A DNA stretch of 64,000 nucleotides from Natronolimnohabitans innermongolicus JCM 12255. GTDB lineage: Archaea > Halobacteriota > Halobacteria > Halobacteriales > Natrialbaceae. The DNA lies in contig NZ_AOHZ01000068.1 of NCBI RefSeq assembly GCF_000337215.1, forward strand, positions 1 through 64,000, given 5' to 3'. Positions 15,858 to 24,250 of this stretch are shown piece after piece. The notes beneath the pieces were generated by a model, which was not told the DNA's origin, did no database searches, and saw only the letters and a list, made by a program, of their open reading frames with translations. The position numbers and the translations under genes were made by a program. Each line of letters starts with the position of its first letter. Position 1 is the stretch's first letter.

Positions 15858-16265
15858 GGCGATCTCGACGAGGCAGTAGAGCGAGCGCTGCGCGGTGCGG
15901 CGCTGTGGGACGAGGTGGAGGACAAACTACACTCCTCGGGACTGGATCTTTCGGGCGGGCAGCAACAGCGACTCTGTATCGCGCGATCCATCGCTCCCGA
16001 CCCGGAAGTCATCTTGATGGACGAACCGGCGTCGGCGCTCGACCCCATCGCCACGTCGAAGATCGAGGATCTCATCGCCGACCTCGCACAGGACTATACG
16101 GTCGTCATCGTCACCCACAACATGCAGCAGGCGGCCCGCATCTCCGACAAAACCGCCGTCTTCCTCACCGGGGGCGAACTCGTCGAGTTCGGCGACACGA
16201 ACGAGATCTTCCAGAACCCAGAAGACGACCGCGTCGAGGACTACATCACCGGTAAATTCGGCTAA
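15858..16265 (+). pseudogene. pstB: C-terminal half of PstB phosphate ABC ATPase
   Basis: Homology begins around [19 protein letters not shown] and continues with the ABC signature [15 protein letters not shown], Walker [13 protein letters not shown], the D-loop/H-loop [20 protein letters not shown] and the family's C-terminus [10 protein letters not shown]. Walker A and the Q-loop (about 130 residues) are missing, as are pstS, pstC and pstA, which normally precede it. The remnant cannot hydrolyse ATP. It abuts the truncated divergent PhoU gene with only a few bases between the two homologies, which marks a deletion junction near 15850-15862. An intact phoU follows 2 bases after its stop. Confidence 0.85.
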
Positions 16266-16267
16266 CC

Positions 16268-16945
16268 ATGGCACGAAACGAGTACCAACAGCAACTCGAG
16301 ACACTTCGCGAGGACGTCCTCGAACTGGGCGAACTCGTCTGCCAGCGGCTCCGAAAGGCTCTCGAGGCGCTCGAGTCGAAAGACGACGACCTCGCCGAGG
16401 CGATCGTCGCTGGCGACGACGAGGTAAACGAGTTGTACCTCGAACTCGAGGGACAGTGTATTGACCTGCTCGCGCTCCAACAACCCGTCGCCGGCGACCT
16501 GCGATTTATCGCCTCGTCGTTCAAGATCACGACCGACCTCGAGCGGATCGGGGATCTCGCGGTGAACCTGGGAAAGTACACCCTCGAGGCCGAACGGGAC
16601 CGGTACCCCGACGTCGACGTCGTGTATATCGGCGAGCGGACGCTCGAGATGATCGAAACGGCGATCGAGGCCTACGCCGAGGACGACGCCGAAACGTCCT
16701 ACGACGTGGCGGCAACTGACGACGAGATCGACGCCCTCTGTGCGAATGCCAGCGAGATCGTCGCCCGGGATTTGCTCGAGGTCGACACGGCCGGGGCCGT
16801 TCAGGTGGACGACGATGCCCTCCTCGAGGACGTCCGACGGACGTTGCTGACGATCCGCGACTTAGAGCGCGTCGGCGACCACGCGGTCAACGTCGCTGCG
16901 CGAACGTTGTACATGGTCGAGACCGACGACGCGCTGATCTACTGA
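16268..16945 (+). CDS. phoU: PhoU phosphate-signalling protein
   Basis: This is a 225-residue, full-length classical PhoU of two three-helix bundles. Each bundle has the metal-binding E/D-x3-D motif: ITTDLERIGDLAVNLGKYT near residue 80 and TIRDLERVGDHAVNVAART near residue 195. PhoU normally restrains the PstSCAB transporter and its regulation. Here it sits 2 bases after the pstB remnant, so its operon promoter, which would lie before pstS, has probably been lost with the deletion; expression is uncertain. The gene itself shows no defect. Confidence 0.92.
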   Translation: MARNEYQQQLETLREDVLELGELVCQRLRKALEALESKDDDLAEAIVAGDDEVNELYLELEGQCIDLLALQQPVAGDLRFIASSFKITTDLERIGDLAVNLGKYTLEAERDRYPDVDVVYIGERTLEMIETAIEAYAEDDAETSYDVAATDDEIDALCANASEIVARDLLEVDTAGAVQVDDDALLEDVRRTLLTIRDLERVGDHAVNVAARTLYMVETDDALIY

Positions 16946-17357
16946 GACGGACTACTGTACCACTATCGGCGTGCCAGCTCGATACTGCCTTTTTCGGGCG
17001 ATCGGTCGACGGCCGGCCACGGTGCAACCGCCGATCGCGCGAGCGACTGCGTCCGTCATCCGAGGGACGGCCGCGATTTCGCGACCGACGGTGTGCTGAC
17101 TGCTGTCCGGCAGTCTCACCAGCTACCGAAAGCGTCGGATCAGCAAACTGCTCCTCGAGTGGCTGCCGACCGAGACGAGCCGATAGCTCACCGGACGGTC
17201 CCGTGATCGCACCGTCTTTCCCATGGGTCCGCTGTAACGAGACCCGGTATCGCTGCTTACGTCGTGGCGGTGGTCGATCGCTCGGTCAGTGTGTGGCGAT
17301 AGTTCGATCGTCGAATTTCGGCGAAGCATTATCGTCGGCGTCTCCGTACGATCGAAC
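16946..17357. other. intergenic region without recognisable genes
   Basis: This 412-base stretch lies between phoU and the lipoprotein gene. It includes a short inverted repeat (ACTGC/GCAGT, about 17099-17114) and, at its right edge, the likely promoter of the lipoprotein gene (cattatcg around 17328). Small frames here have no credible start context or family features. Confidence 0.4.
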
Positions 17358-17807
17358 ATGGTCAACCGCCGGACGTTCGTCGGTGCAGTCTGTACGACGG
17401 CTGTTCTCGCCGGCTGTCTCGGAGACGATACCGACGATGGAGACGACGGGGAGACGGACGACGAAACGGGAGCCGACAGTGAGGACGAAACCGACCTCGA
17501 GGAACGAATCGATGAGTACGACCCCGTCGATCGAACGGGAGAGTCGTCGGTCCACATCCAGGTCGCACCGGACGGCGAACCACGGTTCGATCCGGATCCC
17601 GTGATGGTCGACAGCATGGCGGAGATCAGGTGGACTGGCGACGCTGACTACGAAATCTACCCCATCGATATTCCGGACGGCTGTCAGTGGTCGGGCGTCG
17701 AAGGCGGTGCAGACCACGAGTGGGAGTTCCCGTTCGAAGGAGCGTACGAACTCGGCTGTCGGCTCCCGGACGGCACGGAGTTTACCGGCATGATGTTCGT
17801 CGTGTGA
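17358..17807 (+). CDS. Tat-type lipoprotein with cupredoxin-like C-terminus
   Basis: The protein has 149 residues with start ATG at 17358. It begins MVNRRTFVGAVCTTAVLAGC, a twin-arginine signal ending in a lipobox, so it should be exported folded and lipid-anchored outside the membrane. An Asp/Glu-rich linker (about 22-55) is followed by a beta domain with IQVAPDGEPRFDPDPVMV, IRWTGD, HEWEFPFEGAYELGC and FTGMMFVV. This resembles halocyanin-type cupredoxins. The type-1 copper pattern after the Cys (C-x2-H-x4-M) is not intact: a Met is present but the expected His is missing. Copper binding is therefore doubtful. Confidence 0.75.
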   Translation: MVNRRTFVGAVCTTAVLAGCLGDDTDDGDDGETDDETGADSEDETDLEERIDEYDPVDRTGESSVHIQVAPDGEPRFDPDPVMVDSMAEIRWTGDADYEIYPIDIPDGCQWSGVEGGADHEWEFPFEGAYELGCRLPDGTEFTGMMFVV

Positions 17808-17882
17808 CGCCAGAGCCGGTCCCAGAACAGTAGGTTTATCAAGCGCACGGCGGAACCACTACCTAAGATTACTCATCGTCTT

Positions 17883-19115
17883 ATGGTAGGAAATCGACAA
17901 CCGGAGGTGAACATCGGGCTCGTCGGCCACGTCGACCACGGCAAGACGACGCTGGTGCAAGCGTTGAGCGGCTCGTGGACGGACCAACACAGCGAGGAGA
18001 TGAAACGCGGAATCTCCATTCGGCTTGGATACGCGGACGCCACGTTCCGTCACTGCGAGGGACTCGAGGAACCCAAATGTTACACCGTCGAAGAGGAGTG
18101 TCCGGACGGCTCGGAAAGCGAGCCGCTTCGGACCGTGTCGTTCGTCGACGCGCCGGGTCACGAGACCCTAATGGCGACAATGCTCTCGGGCGCCTCGCTG
18201 ATGGACGGAGCGGTGCTGGTCGTCAGCGCCAACGAGCCCGTCCCCCAGCCCCAGACCGAAGAGCACCTGATGGCGCTCGACATCATCGGCATCGACAACA
18301 TCGTCATCGCCCAGAACAAGGTCGACCTCGTCAGCACCGACCAGGCTCGACAGAACTACGAGGAGATCCAGGAGTTCGTCGAGGGGACCGTCGCCGAAGG
18401 CGCGCCCGTCGTTCCGGTTTCGGCCGGCCAGGAGGTCAACCTCGACCTGCTGATCCAGGCGATCGAGGAGGAGATCCCGACCCCCGAACGCGACCCCGAC
18501 ACCGACGCGCGACTCCACGTCGCCCGCAGTTTCGACATCAACAAGCCGGGTACCACCGCCGACTCGCTGGCTGGCGGCGTCCTCGGCGGCAGCCTGGTCG
18601 AGGGCCAACTCGAGGTCGGTGACGAAATCGAGATCCGTCCCGGCCGCGAGATCGAGGAGGGCGGCCAGACCGAGTACGTCCCGATCGAGACGTCGGTACG
18701 CTCGCTGCAGGCCGGCGGCGAGACCGTCGACACCGTCACGCCGGGCGGCCTGCTCGGCGTCGGTACCGGACTCGACCCGTCGCTGACGAAAGGCGACGCG
18801 CTCGCCGGCCGACTCGCCGGTCCGATCGGCTCGCTTCCGCCGACCTGGCAGTCCTTTACGATGGACGTCGATCTGCTCGACCGCGTCGTCGGCGCTGAAA
18901 GCGGCGAGACGGTCGACGAGATCAGCACGGGCGAGCCGCTGATGATGACCGTCGGCACGGCGACGACCGTCGGCGCCGTCACCAGCGCCCGCGAGGGCGA
19001 GTGCGAGGTCAACCTCAAACGCCCCGTCGCCGCCGAACCCGGCGCGAAGATCGCGATCAACCGCCGGATCGGCGCGCGCTGGCGGCTGATCGGACTGGGA
19101 ACGCTGAAGGACTAA
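17883..19115 (+). CDS. eif2g: translation initiation factor aIF2 gamma subunit
   Basis: This 410-residue GTPase has G1 [10 protein letters not shown] (residues 14-23), G3 VDAPGHE, G4 AQNKVDL and G5 [12 protein letters not shown] Cys pair (CEGLEEPKC) and further Cys mark the zinc-ribbon insertion of archaeal/eukaryal eIF2-gamma. Domains II and III ([13 protein letters not shown]... and [19 protein letters not shown]) are complete. With the alpha and beta subunits it delivers initiator Met-tRNA to the small ribosomal subunit. The gene heads the conserved archaeal block with the PIN, Rpo7 and Spt4 genes. A tttatc element near 17836 may be the promoter. Confidence 0.97.
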   Translation: MVGNRQPEVNIGLVGHVDHGKTTLVQALSGSWTDQHSEEMKRGISIRLGYADATFRHCEGLEEPKCYTVEEECPDGSESEPLRTVSFVDAPGHETLMATMLSGASLMDGAVLVVSANEPVPQPQTEEHLMALDIIGIDNIVIAQNKVDLVSTDQARQNYEEIQEFVEGTVAEGAPVVPVSAGQEVNLDLLIQAIEEEIPTPERDPDTDARLHVARSFDINKPGTTADSLAGGVLGGSLVEGQLEVGDEIEIRPGREIEEGGQTEYVPIETSVRSLQAGGETVDTVTPGGLLGVGTGLDPSLTKGDALAGRLAGPIGSLPPTWQSFTMDVDLLDRVVGAESGETVDEISTGEPLMMTVGTATTVGAVTSAREGECEVNLKRPVAAEPGAKIAINRRIGARWRLIGLGTLKD

Positions 19116-19142
19116 GACGATCGACGAGGACGAGACACACGA

Positions 19143-19586
19143 ATGTCTACCCCGACGCGGGTCGCCCTCGATACGAGCGCGCTCATGATGCCGGTCGAAC
19201 TCGACGTGCGGCTGTTCGACGAACTCGACCGGCTGCTGGGCGGTGTGCCACGCACGCCGGGCTCAGCGAGCGGCGATCAGCCGCGAGCCGATGCGCTCGA
19301 GCCGACGGCCCCACAGGCCGTCATCGAGGAGCTTCGCCGCCTCTCCGAGAAAGGCGGCACCGAGGGAACCGCCGCGAACGTGGGCCACGATCTGGCGACC
19401 GAGCGCTGTCTCGTCGTCGACACCGAGGCATCGTACGCCGACGACGCGCTGGTCGAACTCGCCCGCGAAGGGACCGTCGACTACGTCGTCACGAACGACC
19501 GCCCGCTGCGCGACCGAGTGCTCGAAACGAGTACACCGGTAATTGCATTACGCGGGAGAAACAAGTTAGCGATCACTCAACCATAG
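19143..19586 (+). CDS. PIN-domain ribonuclease-like protein
   Basis: The protein has 147 residues. The first PIN acidic motif is ALDTSALMMPVELDVRLFDEL (Asp near residue 9), and Glu near 62 (VIEELRRLSE) and YVVTNDRPLRDRVL near 120 provide the remaining acidic residues. It ends PVIALRGRNKL. A haloarchaeal insertion (PRTPGSASGDQPRADALEP) separates the first elements. The archaeal gene order aIF2-gamma, PIN, Rpo7, Spt4 is conserved, so this is likely the FAF1/UPF0129-type PIN protein linked to RNA processing rather than a toxin. It ends 1 base before the Rpo7 start. Confidence 0.88.
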   Translation: MSTPTRVALDTSALMMPVELDVRLFDELDRLLGGVPRTPGSASGDQPRADALEPTAPQAVIEELRRLSEKGGTEGTAANVGHDLATERCLVVDTEASYADDALVELAREGTVDYVVTNDRPLRDRVLETSTPVIALRGRNKLAITQP

Positions 19587-19587
19587 A

Positions 19588-20163
19588 ATGTACAAACGGG
19601 TCAGACTGAAAGACACAGTCGAAGTACCGCCGGAGGAACTCGGCGACGTCTCGCCGGACCTCGTGAAGAAACTGCTCCAGGACAAACTCGAGGGGCGCAT
19701 GGACGAGGAGGTCGGCAGCGTCGTCTCCGTCACCAACGTCGAGGACATCGGCGAGGGGACGGTCCTGCCGAACCGACCGGGCGTCTACTACGAGGCCGAG
19801 TTCGACGCCGTCACCTTCGATCCGCAGATGCAGGAGGTCGTCGACGGCACCGTCGTCGAAGTCGTCGAGTTCGGCGCCTTCGTCGGCATCGGTCCCGTCG
19901 ACGGGTTGCTCCACGTCTCGCAGATCTCCGACGAGTATCTCGCCTTCGACGGCGAGAACCAGCAACTCGCCTCGAACGAGTCCAACCGCACGCTCGGCGT
20001 CGACGACGCCGTCCGCGCCCGTATCGTCACCAAGAGCATCGACGAGCGCAACCCGCGGGACTCGAAGATCGGCCTCACCGCCAAACAGCCCGGCCTGGGC
20101 AAACACGGCTGGCTCGAGGAAGACCACGAGAAGCGGGAAGCGACCACGGCAGAGGGTGAGTAA
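19588..20163 (+). CDS. rpoE1: DNA-directed RNA polymerase subunit Rpo7 (E')
   Basis: The 191-residue protein has an N-terminal RNP-like tip domain (MYKRVRLKDTVEVPPEELG... to about 80) and a C-terminal S1/OB domain (VVDGTVVEVVEFGAFVGIGPVDGLLHVSQI) that binds emerging RNA. This is the archaeal counterpart of Rpb7, forming the stalk with Rpo4. The acidic tail is haloarchaeal. It is tightly packed between the PIN gene and spt4 (2-base gap), indicating one operon. Confidence 0.97.
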   Translation: MYKRVRLKDTVEVPPEELGDVSPDLVKKLLQDKLEGRMDEEVGSVVSVTNVEDIGEGTVLPNRPGVYYEAEFDAVTFDPQMQEVVDGTVVEVVEFGAFVGIGPVDGLLHVSQISDEYLAFDGENQQLASNESNRTLGVDDAVRARIVTKSIDERNPRDSKIGLTAKQPGLGKHGWLEEDHEKREATTAEGE

Positions 20164-20165
20164 CG

Positions 20166-20363
20166 ATGGCATCGGATCGACTCGTCTGTCGGGAGTGCCA
20201 CCGGGTCAACGACCCCGATGCCGACACCTGCGACGCCTGTAACTCCTCGTCGCTGACCGAGGACTGGGCCGGCTACGTCGTCATCGCCCACCCCGAAGAC
20301 AGCGAAATCGCAACCGAGATGCAGGTCACCGAACCCGGCGCGTACGCGCTGAAGGTTCGCTAA
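20166..20363 (+). CDS. spt4: transcription elongation factor Spt4 (RpoE'')
   Basis: The 65-residue zinc protein has the two Cys pairs expected of Spt4: LVCRECHRV and DTCDACNSS (C-x2-C and C-x2-C, 13 residues apart). The IVIxxPExSxIA-like strand (VVIAHPEDSEIATEM) and YALKVR follow. It pairs with Spt5 to increase RNA polymerase processivity. Length and order match the archaeal family. It begins 2 bases after rpoE1. Confidence 0.96.
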   Translation: MASDRLVCRECHRVNDPDADTCDACNSSSLTEDWAGYVVIAHPEDSEIATEMQVTEPGAYALKVR

Positions 20364-20374
20364 CGTCCGCACAC

Positions 20375-20983
20375 GTGACTCGAGACGATCACACTGCGGA
20401 CGACGACGCCGAGGCCGACGCCGAGGTCGACGTCGAGAGCGGTGCCGAGCAGCTACTGGTCCTTCCCGAGGACCTTCGCCACGAACTCAAGGACCCGATG
20501 GGTCCAATCGAGACCGACGCCGACGTTCTTCTGGAGGCCGTCGACGGACCGCTGATCGCCGTCGGCGACGTCGTCACCTACCACTTCCTCGAGGCCGGGC
20601 GCCCGCCGGACCTCGCGGTCGTCGACGAGCGGACCAAGCGATCCGCCGTCGACGACGACGTTCGCGAGACCGTTACCGAGTCGACTCACCTCGAGGCGGT
20701 CAACCCGCCCGCGGAGCTCTCGACCGAGATGATCGACGCCTTGCTCGAGGGACTCGAGCGCGAGGAGCCGACGACGATCCTGGTCGAGGGCGAGGAGGAC
20801 CTCGTCGCGCTGCCGGCGATCGTCGCCGCGCCCGAGGGGGCGAGCGTCGTCTACGGCCAGCCCGACGAGGGGATGGTCCACGTGAAAGTTACCGACGAGC
20901 ACCGACGGGACATGCGGGACCTGCTCGATCGGTTCGAGGGCGACGTCGACCGGTTCTGGGAACTGGTCGACGCCGAACGCTGA
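20375..20983 (+). CDS. GTP-dependent dephospho-CoA kinase (DUF359 family)
   Basis: The protein has 202 residues. Family motifs are GPIETDADVLLEAV, LIAVGDVVTYHFLEAG, LAVVDERTKR and the C-terminal ILVEGEEDLVALPAIVAAP followed by VVYGQPDEGMV. This archaeal enzyme (established for the Thermococcus homologue) phosphorylates dephospho-CoA with GTP in the last step of CoA synthesis. The start is a GTG at 20375, giving an acidic 30-residue extension typical of haloarchaea. Its position directly after spt4 is a common archaeal arrangement, so co-transcription is expected. Confidence 0.9.
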   Translation: MTRDDHTADDDAEADAEVDVESGAEQLLVLPEDLRHELKDPMGPIETDADVLLEAVDGPLIAVGDVVTYHFLEAGRPPDLAVVDERTKRSAVDDDVRETVTESTHLEAVNPPAELSTEMIDALLEGLEREEPTTILVEGEEDLVALPAIVAAPEGASVVYGQPDEGMVHVKVTDEHRRDMRDLLDRFEGDVDRFWELVDAER

Positions 20984-21083
20984 ACGCCGTCCTGTTTGTC
21001 GCCTCATACGTACGCGTCAGTTCTGTGCGAGTGCACACGCGACCGTCCCCAGAGCTATCCGCTCGCCCGTGTTCTGTTCGAGC

Positions 21084-21479
21084 ATGCCACACCTGCAGTT
21101 CGAGACGACCGTTTCCCTCGAGAGCGCCGAGAAGCGCGCGTTCAGCGACGAGATCGCCGATCTGTACGCCGAGCACATGGAGACCGGAACCGACCACGTC
21201 GCGGTCACGGTTCGGACGCGTACGGACGGCGGCTTCTATCTGGGCCGTCTCGAGGCCGGCGACGACGCGGTGATGCTCAACGCGGACATCCGCGAGGGGC
21301 GGCCGTTCGACCAGCGGCGGGCGTTCGTCCGGGCCGCGTTCGAGACGGCCTGTGACCGCTGGGACGTTCCGATCGAGAACATGTACGGCGTCCTCACCGA
21401 GCACGGCGGCGAGCACTTCCACGAGTACGATCGGGTCCTCTCCTCGTGGGGCGATCACGAGACGGAGGAAGGTGTCTGA
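21084..21479 (+). CDS. tautomerase-like (4-OT/MIF fold) conserved protein
   Basis: The 131-residue protein starts MPHLQFETTVSLES, placing Pro at position 2 as in tautomerases, where the N-terminal proline is the base after Met removal. Features in the rest (EIADLYAEHMETGTDHVAVTV, RRAFVRAAFETACDRWDVPI, MYGVLTEHGGEHFHEY) fit a doubled beta-alpha-beta tautomerase-like fold. No substrate can be assigned. The ATG at 21084 was chosen to give MPHL; the longer frame adds five residues. It faces the convergent FAH gene. Confidence 0.75.
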   Translation: MPHLQFETTVSLESAEKRAFSDEIADLYAEHMETGTDHVAVTVRTRTDGGFYLGRLEAGDDAVMLNADIREGRPFDQRRAFVRAAFETACDRWDVPIENMYGVLTEHGGEHFHEYDRVLSSWGDHETEEGV

Positions 21480-21506
21480 ACGTCAGATGGAACTGCTCGA
21501 GAACCG

Positions 21507-22502
21507 CTACTCGACGACCGTGTGCTCGAGCACGCCGATCCCTTCGATCTCGAGTTCGACCGTCGAGCCGTCCTCGAGCCACTGCCCTAACTCGAGTCCG
21601 CAGCCGCCGCCGACGGTCCCGCTGCCGATGACGTCGCCCGGGTGGAGCGTCTCGGACTGGGAAACGTGTTCGATGATCTCGGGGAAGGAGTGGTACATCT
21701 CGTCGACGGTGCCCTCCGACCAGACCTCGCCGTCGACGCGGGCGGTCATGGGCGCCTCGAGGACGTCGATATCCTCGGCGGGCACGAAGTAGGGGCCGAG
21801 CCCGTTGGCGAAATCTTTCCCTTTCGCGGGGCCGAGACGGCCCTCCATCTCTTTACCCTGGATGTCGCGGGCGCTGAAGTCGTTGAAGACGGTGTAGCCG
21901 ACGACGTATTTCTCGGCCTCGTCGGCGGGGATGTCGCGTCCTCGTTTACCGATCACCGCGGCGATCTCGAGTTCGTAGTCCATGATACTCGAGTAGTCGG
22001 GCCACCGGATCGTCTCGCCGGGCGCGACGACGCTGTCGGCGTTGCCCTTGTAGTAGACCGGCAGCTCGTACCAGACGTCGTCGATCTCGCCGTCCATGCT
22101 GTTTTGTACGTGCTCCTCGATGGCCATGAAATCGCGCAACGAGTTCGGACGCGGGAGGGGTGCGAGCAGATCGTACTCGCCGGGCTCGTACCGGAGTTTC
22201 GCCCCGCCGGGTCCGCGCTCGGCGTCCGTCTCGGCGGCGTATTCGAGGGCCTCTCGCGCGTCTGCGATGGCTCGATCGCCGCGCTCGAGGAAGGCGATCA
22301 TCTCAGGCGGGACGTGGGCGCGGGCGAGGTCGGCCGGCGCGGGTTCGCCCTCCGCCTCGAGGGCAGCGCCGTATGCCGCGGTGAGGTCGACGAGGGTGGC
22401 CTCTCCGGCCGGTGTGGTCTCGGCTTCGGTGGCTTCGGCGACGGCTCCGATTCGTTCGACCGGGCCGACAGGCGTCTGGATTTCGAAGGTAGCGAGTTTC
22501 AC
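21507..22502 (-). CDS. fumarylacetoacetate hydrolase family protein
   Basis: The 331-residue protein has the FAH C-terminal domain from about residue 95. It shows FMAIEEHVQNS, the metal-ligand E-x-E motif as DYELEIAAVIGKRGRDIP, YTVFNDFSARDIQ, KGKDFANGLGPYFVP and the SETLHPGDVIGSGTVGGG signature. Members cleave C-C bonds of diketo acids (acylpyruvase, FAH, aromatic meta-pathway enzymes) with Mg/Ca. The start is GTG at 22502, overlapping the stop of the upstream cyclase-family gene, so translation is coupled. With the cyclase it suggests degradation of an aromatic or tryptophan-derived compound; the exact substrate is unresolved. Confidence 0.92.
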   Translation of the reverse strand: MKLATFEIQTPVGPVERIGAVAEATEAETTPAGEATLVDLTAAYGAALEAEGEPAPADLARAHVPPEMIAFLERGDRAIADAREALEYAAETDAERGPGGAKLRYEPGEYDLLAPLPRPNSLRDFMAIEEHVQNSMDGEIDDVWYELPVYYKGNADSVVAPGETIRWPDYSSIMDYELEIAAVIGKRGRDIPADEAEKYVVGYTVFNDFSARDIQGKEMEGRLGPAKGKDFANGLGPYFVPAEDIDVLEAPMTARVDGEVWSEGTVDEMYHSFPEIIEHVSQSETLHPGDVIGSGTVGGGCGLELGQWLEDGSTVELEIEGIGVLEHTVVE

Positions 22503-23359
22503 GCGTCGTCACCCCAAATTTCGTCGCTCGCGCCGTCCACAGCGTCGTCCGCAGCGCCGTCCTCGACGAACGCGACCGGCCGTACCCAGCCACCGCTTCC
22601 GTCTTCGATCGAGATCGGGACGGCGACGATCGGCACGTCGGTTTTCCGCGGGAGCGCGTCGAGGTTGGCCATCTTCTCGATCTGGCAGTACTCGACCTCG
22701 CGACCCGCGAAGTGAGCCGGCCACAGCTCGTCCTCGTCGCCGGACTCGACGTAGCGCTCGCCCATCGCGGTAAAGGGTTTGTCGAAGCCGTAGGCGTCCG
22801 TTCCGATCACTTTGACGCCCTGTTCGACGAGGAATTTCGTCCCCTCGGCGCTCATCCCCGGGAACTGGGTGAGATACTCGGGCGTCCCCCACAGCTCGTC
22901 GGCGCCCGTCTGAATCAGGACGATCTCGCCCGGCGAGAGCTCGTGATCCAGTTCGTCGAGGGTGTCCTCGAGGTCCGCCACGGAAATCTCCTCGCCGGGT
23001 TCCTTCGATCGGAAATCGAGGACGACCGCATTTCCTCGACACCACTCGAGGGGAACCTCGTCGATCGTCTTCGCGGGCTCGTCGTCGACCTCGGGGCCGT
23101 AGTGCCAGGGCGCGTCCATGTGCGTTCCCGCGTGGGGGATCACTTCGAGGTCCTCCCAGGCGAGGCCCATCCCGTCGGGGAAGTCGCTCGCCTCGACATC
23201 GTGGCCGAGTTCGCGGAGGTTCTCGGCGAGGCGCTCGGCGCCGGCCTCGTGGCCGAAGTGGTCGATCGACGGCGGCATCGGCTCGCTCGGCGGGCCGTCC
23301 TCGAGGCCGATGCTCAGGTCGATCAGCGTCGCATCGTCGAATGGCACCAATCCACTCAT
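22499..23359 (-). CDS. cyclase-family (kynurenine-formamidase-like) hydrolase
   Basis: The protein has 286 residues. The metal-binding signature of the cyclase/KynB fold is HAGTHMDAPWHYGP (H-x-G-T-H-x-D-x-P-x-H) near residue 88. LSIGLEDGPPSEP and QTGADELWGTPEYL are further family elements. Such enzymes hydrolyse N-formylkynurenine or related amides/isatin using Zn or Mn. Its stop overlaps the start of the FAH-family gene by 4 bases, so the two form an operon with this gene first. Start ATG at 23359. The substrate is unknown. Confidence 0.9.
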   Translation of the reverse strand: MSGLVPFDDATLIDLSIGLEDGPPSEPMPPSIDHFGHEAGAERLAENLRELGHDVEASDFPDGMGLAWEDLEVIPHAGTHMDAPWHYGPEVDDEPAKTIDEVPLEWCRGNAVVLDFRSKEPGEEISVADLEDTLDELDHELSPGEIVLIQTGADELWGTPEYLTQFPGMSAEGTKFLVEQGVKVIGTDAYGFDKPFTAMGERYVESGDEDELWPAHFAGREVEYCQIEKMANLDALPRKTDVPIVAVPISIEDGSGGWVRPVAFVEDGAADDAVDGASDEIWGDDA

Positions 23360-23464
23360 AGTACCGACGACTGCGGGAAGTCATTTCAAACTGACTACGG
23401 GCGACGAAAGTGCCGGCTCTCGTGTCGAGCGTATCCCGAAACGGTCGCGGACGACTCGAGTCCG

Positions 23465-24160
23465 TCAGTCTTGCGAGGCGAGATACCGCAAGACGAGCTG
23501 GAGAATGTGGACGAAGACGCCGGCGACGGCGATGTAGACGCCGATGGTCTGCAGCGCCACGGAGGCGTCGCGGTGGTCTCGGACCTGCCAGATCTCGTAC
23601 CCGAGCCGGAAGACGAACCCGAGGAAGATCAGGACGAACGCGACCGGCAGGACGACGGGGACGAACGTCCCGACCAGCAGCGCGACGAGGCCGCCGATGA
23701 ATCCGATTCCGGCGTACGTCCCCCAGTTCTCGAACGTCTTCGAGCGAGCGTAGATGTAGCCCGCGACGAGCGCGGTTAGCAGCGCCGTGATGACCGCGGT
23801 GATTCCGAGCAGCGTCAGATGGGTCTCCGGCGGCGCGAATCGAAGCACGCCCGCACCGAAGATCCCGAACGCGAGCTGTAAGACGACCATGCCGACGAAG
23901 GCGATCCCCATGTCGCCGCCGGTGACGCCCCGCTCGGCGATCAGTTCGCCGCCCATGATCGCCGCCCCGTAGGCGACGGCGCCGAGGATCGGATACGTAA
24001 ACAGATAGGCGTTAATTTCCTGCAGCGGCGTCATCGCGACGGCGTACATCACCGCCACGTTGATCGCCATCAGCAGGCTCGCGCCGCCGATCACCTGCAC
24101 CTCGCGACTCGAGAGACCGAACCCGCGGCTGGTCTCGTGTGGTGTTTCGAAGGAACTCAC
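23465..24160 (-). CDS. Bax inhibitor-1 (BI-1/YccA) family membrane protein
   Basis: The 231-residue protein has seven hydrophobic segments from residue 20 onward (VQVIGGASLLMAINVAVMYA; YLFTYPILGAVAYGAAIMGG; IAFVGMVVLQLAFGIFGAGV; and others) and a C-terminal LFVHILQLVLRYLASQD-type end. Size, topology and helix features match the BI-1/LFG family, whose bacterial members are pH-sensitive calcium leak channels. The start is a GTG at 24160 directly before the polar N-terminus (SSFETPHETSRG). No operon partner is evident. Confidence 0.85.
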   Translation of the reverse strand: MSSFETPHETSRGFGLSSREVQVIGGASLLMAINVAVMYAVAMTPLQEINAYLFTYPILGAVAYGAAIMGGELIAERGVTGGDMGIAFVGMVVLQLAFGIFGAGVLRFAPPETHLTLLGITAVITALLTALVAGYIYARSKTFENWGTYAGIGFIGGLVALLVGTFVPVVLPVAFVLIFLGFVFRLGYEIWQVRDHRDASVALQTIGVYIAVAGVFVHILQLVLRYLASQD

Positions 24161-24250
24161 TGAGCGCTAGTAGCGCGTCCGATCGCAAAAGCGTAGTGCC
24201 AACGGCAGAATCGGCGGCCCGCAGTCGTCTCGTCCGTCAGGTTCGATCGC

